A stretch of DNA of 64,000 nucleotides from CAVQYV01 sp963718295 [NCBI: uncultured Methylomirabilota bacterium] (GTDB lineage Bacteria > Methylomirabilota > Methylomirabilia > CAVQYV01), in NCBI GenBank assembly GCA_963718295.1, contig CAVQYV010000003.1, forward strand, positions 1 through 64,000, given 5' to 3'. Position 1 is the stretch's first letter; each line of letters starts with the position of its first letter. Under the pieces are notes generated by a model. It did no database searches, was not told where the DNA came from, and worked only from the letters and a program-made list of their open reading frames with translations. Of the stretch, positions 62,449 to 64,000 are shown piece after piece. The position numbers were made by a program, and so were the translations under genes.

Positions 62449-62499
62449 CAGCCGCTCGTATAGCGAGCGAAGCGATTCGGCTGCAACGCGAGGTTGGGC
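62449..62499 (-). repeat. Weak attC-like motif downstream of the hydrolase gene
   Basis: On the minus strand GCCCAAC (62493-62499, fits RYYYAAC) is followed by nested inverted repeats: CAGCCG with CGGCTG, and CGCTCG with CGAGCG around TATAG. The other end of an attC is not seen. It follows the dienelactone-hydrolase gene, as a cassette attC would. Confidence 0.25.
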
Positions 62500-62546
62500 G
62501 GCAATGAATGAACGGGATACTGTGCTGCCGACCTTATTTTACCGTC

Positions 62547-63206
62547 TCATTTCTTGAGATGCTTCCGAAGAAACCTGATGGTTCGTTCCCATGCTACCTC
62601 CGCGGCTCGGGCATTGCAGGCGTCTGCTCGGTCAGACTCAAAGAACCAATGACTGGTGTCAGGGTAGACGAAAAACTCGGCCACTCTGCCTACCTTTTCG
62701 AGACTCTTCTTGAGTTTCTTGAGCGCCGCATCCGAAACCCAGTTATCCTCTTCTGCAAAGTGACCCAGGAAGGCAGCCCGACTACGGGTGTAATCTCCCG
62801 CCCGTGCGCCATAGAACGTCACGGCTGCTCCAATCGGCAACTCGGGCCGTTGCGATAGCCAGAGAGCCCAATGTCCACCCATGGAAAATCCCACAACCCC
62901 AATGGTTGACCCTTGAACCGCTGGGTGAACGGAAAGTTGCTCGATGACCCGGATAAGCGTTTTGTATGTCGGTTCTCTCTTCGGCTTCGCACGCAGTCGT
63001 TTTGCGCCTGTGATGGTGGTGGCGACTTGGCCTCCAAACAAATCGGGAGCGACCGCAACAAAGCCTTCCTTGGCGAATCGCTCACAGACACATTTGAAGA
63101 ATTCATTCAACCCCCACCAACCGTGGATTACGAGCACGCCAGTGCCTTTCCCCGAAGGTGGCAGGGCGGTGTATACATTTGCGGACTGCGGTGTTTTTCC
63201 AGGCAT
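62547..63206 (-). CDS. Dienelactone-hydrolase-family alpha/beta hydrolase
   Basis: A 219-residue cytoplasmic protein. The elbow GFSMGGHWAL carries a serine nucleophile (many family members have cysteine), EEDNWVSDA the acid and DTSHWFF the histidine. GVLVIHGWWGLNEFF is the family oxyanion-region block. The substrate is unknown; these enzymes hydrolyse lactones and esters. The region 63207-63459 holds no gene. Confidence 0.8.
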   Translation of the reverse strand: MPGKTPQSANVYTALPPSGKGTGVLVIHGWWGLNEFFKCVCERFAKEGFVAVAPDLFGGQVATTITGAKRLRAKPKREPTYKTLIRVIEQLSVHPAVQGSTIGVVGFSMGGHWALWLSQRPELPIGAAVTFYGARAGDYTRSRAAFLGHFAEEDNWVSDAALKKLKKSLEKVGRVAEFFVYPDTSHWFFESDRADACNARAAEVAWERTIRFLRKHLKK

Positions 63207-63459
63207 CTACGTTTCTGCATCCGATGGGGATGACTGAGTTAGCCCCCCCGATGCCAAAGTCAGTGGCGCCTTTTGGCCATCTTCTGAAGTGTTAGACAGT
63301 GCACGGCTCTGGTTGTAGGACATTGCGGGGTTCTCGACTCCAGACCGCGTCTATGTAAGACCCAGAGGTGGAAAGTATCGCCTTGATGGTCCATATTAAG
63401 TCGGCAGCAGAACTCTCTTTCGCTCTCCGCAGCTTGCCAATCATTTCCTGTTATATCAA

Positions 63460-64000
63460 TTACCCCTGTATCGGCTCCTCATCATCCCAGCCAGGCTCGG
63501 TTGCTGCAGTCGTTACCCAGCCCACAGTACCCCGGTAATCAATCCTCTGCCACTTTATGCCCTCCAACTCCTGGGATCCCTCCAACACCGTGACCTTTGC
63601 TTTCGGCGGGAGATAGCCCACGGGAAACGTGGCCGGTTCGTTGAAGACAGCGCTGGACCACCCGTGGTGCAGTTTCTTCTCGTCCCTCGCAAGAAGCTCT
63701 GGTATCCTCGCTTGGAACTGTCGAAATTCATCGCCATCCAACAAGCTCTCAACTTCATTTTTGCTGGGTAGGCTCGCGAAACGAGCGGCGATGAATTCTG
63801 GTACAGGACTGGCCTTCATGTGAACAACCGCGTGCGGTTCCTCCCTTTCCTCGTATAAACAGAATACTTGCATATTGTGATCGATCTTTTCAATCTCTAA
63901 GACATGTTCATGTACCTCTCTTGGCTCCATTGTGTCTACGTTGTCAATAACCTCCCAGTGGCTGAATGTCTTCTTTCCATAGCGTGGTGGTGCGCTAAGC
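63460..64000 (-). CDS. Partial gene at right edge, C-terminal SH3-like domain
   Basis: The open frame from the last in-window ATG (63930) encodes 156 residues, but codons upstream continue without a stop to the window end (including FSHWEVIDNVD), so the true start lies beyond 64000. The C-terminal 55 residues (PPKAKVTVLEGSQ, then WQRIDYRGTVGWV) look like a bacterial SH3 domain. The N-terminal part is rich in acidic residues and has no recognised domain. Function unknown. Confidence 0.55.
   Translation of the reverse strand, partial: LSAPPRYGKKTFSHWEVIDNVDTMEPREVHEHVLEIEKIDHNMQVFCLYEEREEPHAVVHMKASPVPEFIAARFASLPSKNEVESLLDGDEFRQFQARIPELLARDEKKLHHGWSSAVFNEPATFPVGYLPPKAKVTVLEGSQELEGIKWQRIDYRGTVGWVTTAATEPGWDDEEPIQG

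Noticed and set aside
1-64000. CRISPR array, rRNA operon or prophage
   Set aside because: No regularly spaced repeats, no rRNA-like sequence and no cluster of phage genes; the single tail-like gene stands alone.

Overview
The window is G+C-rich bacterial chromosome. A sampled line in a core gene (7921-7980) is about 63% G+C. Gene content suggests an anaerobic or facultative bacterium of the former Deltaproteobacteria (Desulfobacterota) or an allied uncultured lineage. Pointers are three URO-D superfamily proteins, a methionine-synthase-activation-domain protein, a GrdB-like protein with an in-frame UGA, a pentaheme cytochrome, an AmmeMemoRadiSam protein B, a rubredoxin and an Apc-like carboxylase cluster. 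No rRNA, tRNA or ribosomal gene is present, so this placement is inference. At least twelve otherwise normal genes change reading frame one to seven times with conserved sequence on both sides. I read these as base-calling or assembly indels, not gene decay.

Layout. 1-4.9 kb (minus): endonuclease Q, a STAS-like protein, a GHKL ATPase, a bactofilin-like membrane protein and a short-chain dehydrogenase; a strong promoter with an operator-like inverted repeat precedes the STAS-like/EndoQ pair. 5-11.3 kb (plus): epimerase, amidase, SAF-domain oxidoreductase, a small basic protein and Tex. 11.4-17.8 kb is accessory: MntA/HepT toxin-antitoxin, a truncated IS4 transposase, an AT-rich glycosidase of foreign composition, an unknown gene, a trypsin-TPR protein and a broken Phd/VapC pair. 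17.8-23.8 kb: two URO-D proteins, DUF523/DUF1722, TIGR01777, an FMN-binding protein and the GrdB-like selenoprotein candidate with a SECIS-like hairpin. 23.9-31.7 kb: beta-lactamase-fold hydrolase, secreted amidase, a complete IS1634-type element, a lytic transglycosylase and a beta-propeller protein.

32.1-34.0 kb looks like a small integron-type cassette array: attC-like repeats flank a Phd/VapC pair and a corrinoid-reactivation-like gene. 34.1-36.6 kb is a secreted subtilisin with Kelch repeats. 36.7-47.8 kb is one long minus-strand operon: HyuA-like, small zinc protein, URO-D-like protein, second HyuA-like, HyuB-like, DUF35 protein, thiolase and CoA ligase. This is a plausible ATP-dependent ketone carboxylation route: carboxylate a ketone, activate the beta-keto acid with CoA, cleave it by thiolysis.

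48.5-64 kb: an aromatic-amino-acid-type decarboxylase, a MEMO-like protein, a rubredoxin/phosphofructokinase/M20 peptidase operon behind a near-consensus promoter, a pentaheme cytochrome, a glutaminyl cyclase, an isolated phage-tail-tube-like protein, a small membrane protein, two FemAB-like proteins, an OmpA-family protein with a secreted partner, a dienelactone-hydrolase-like protein and a partial gene at the right edge. Two dispersed repeat families are present: a 60-75 bp palindromic element (four copies) and a second element (two copies).
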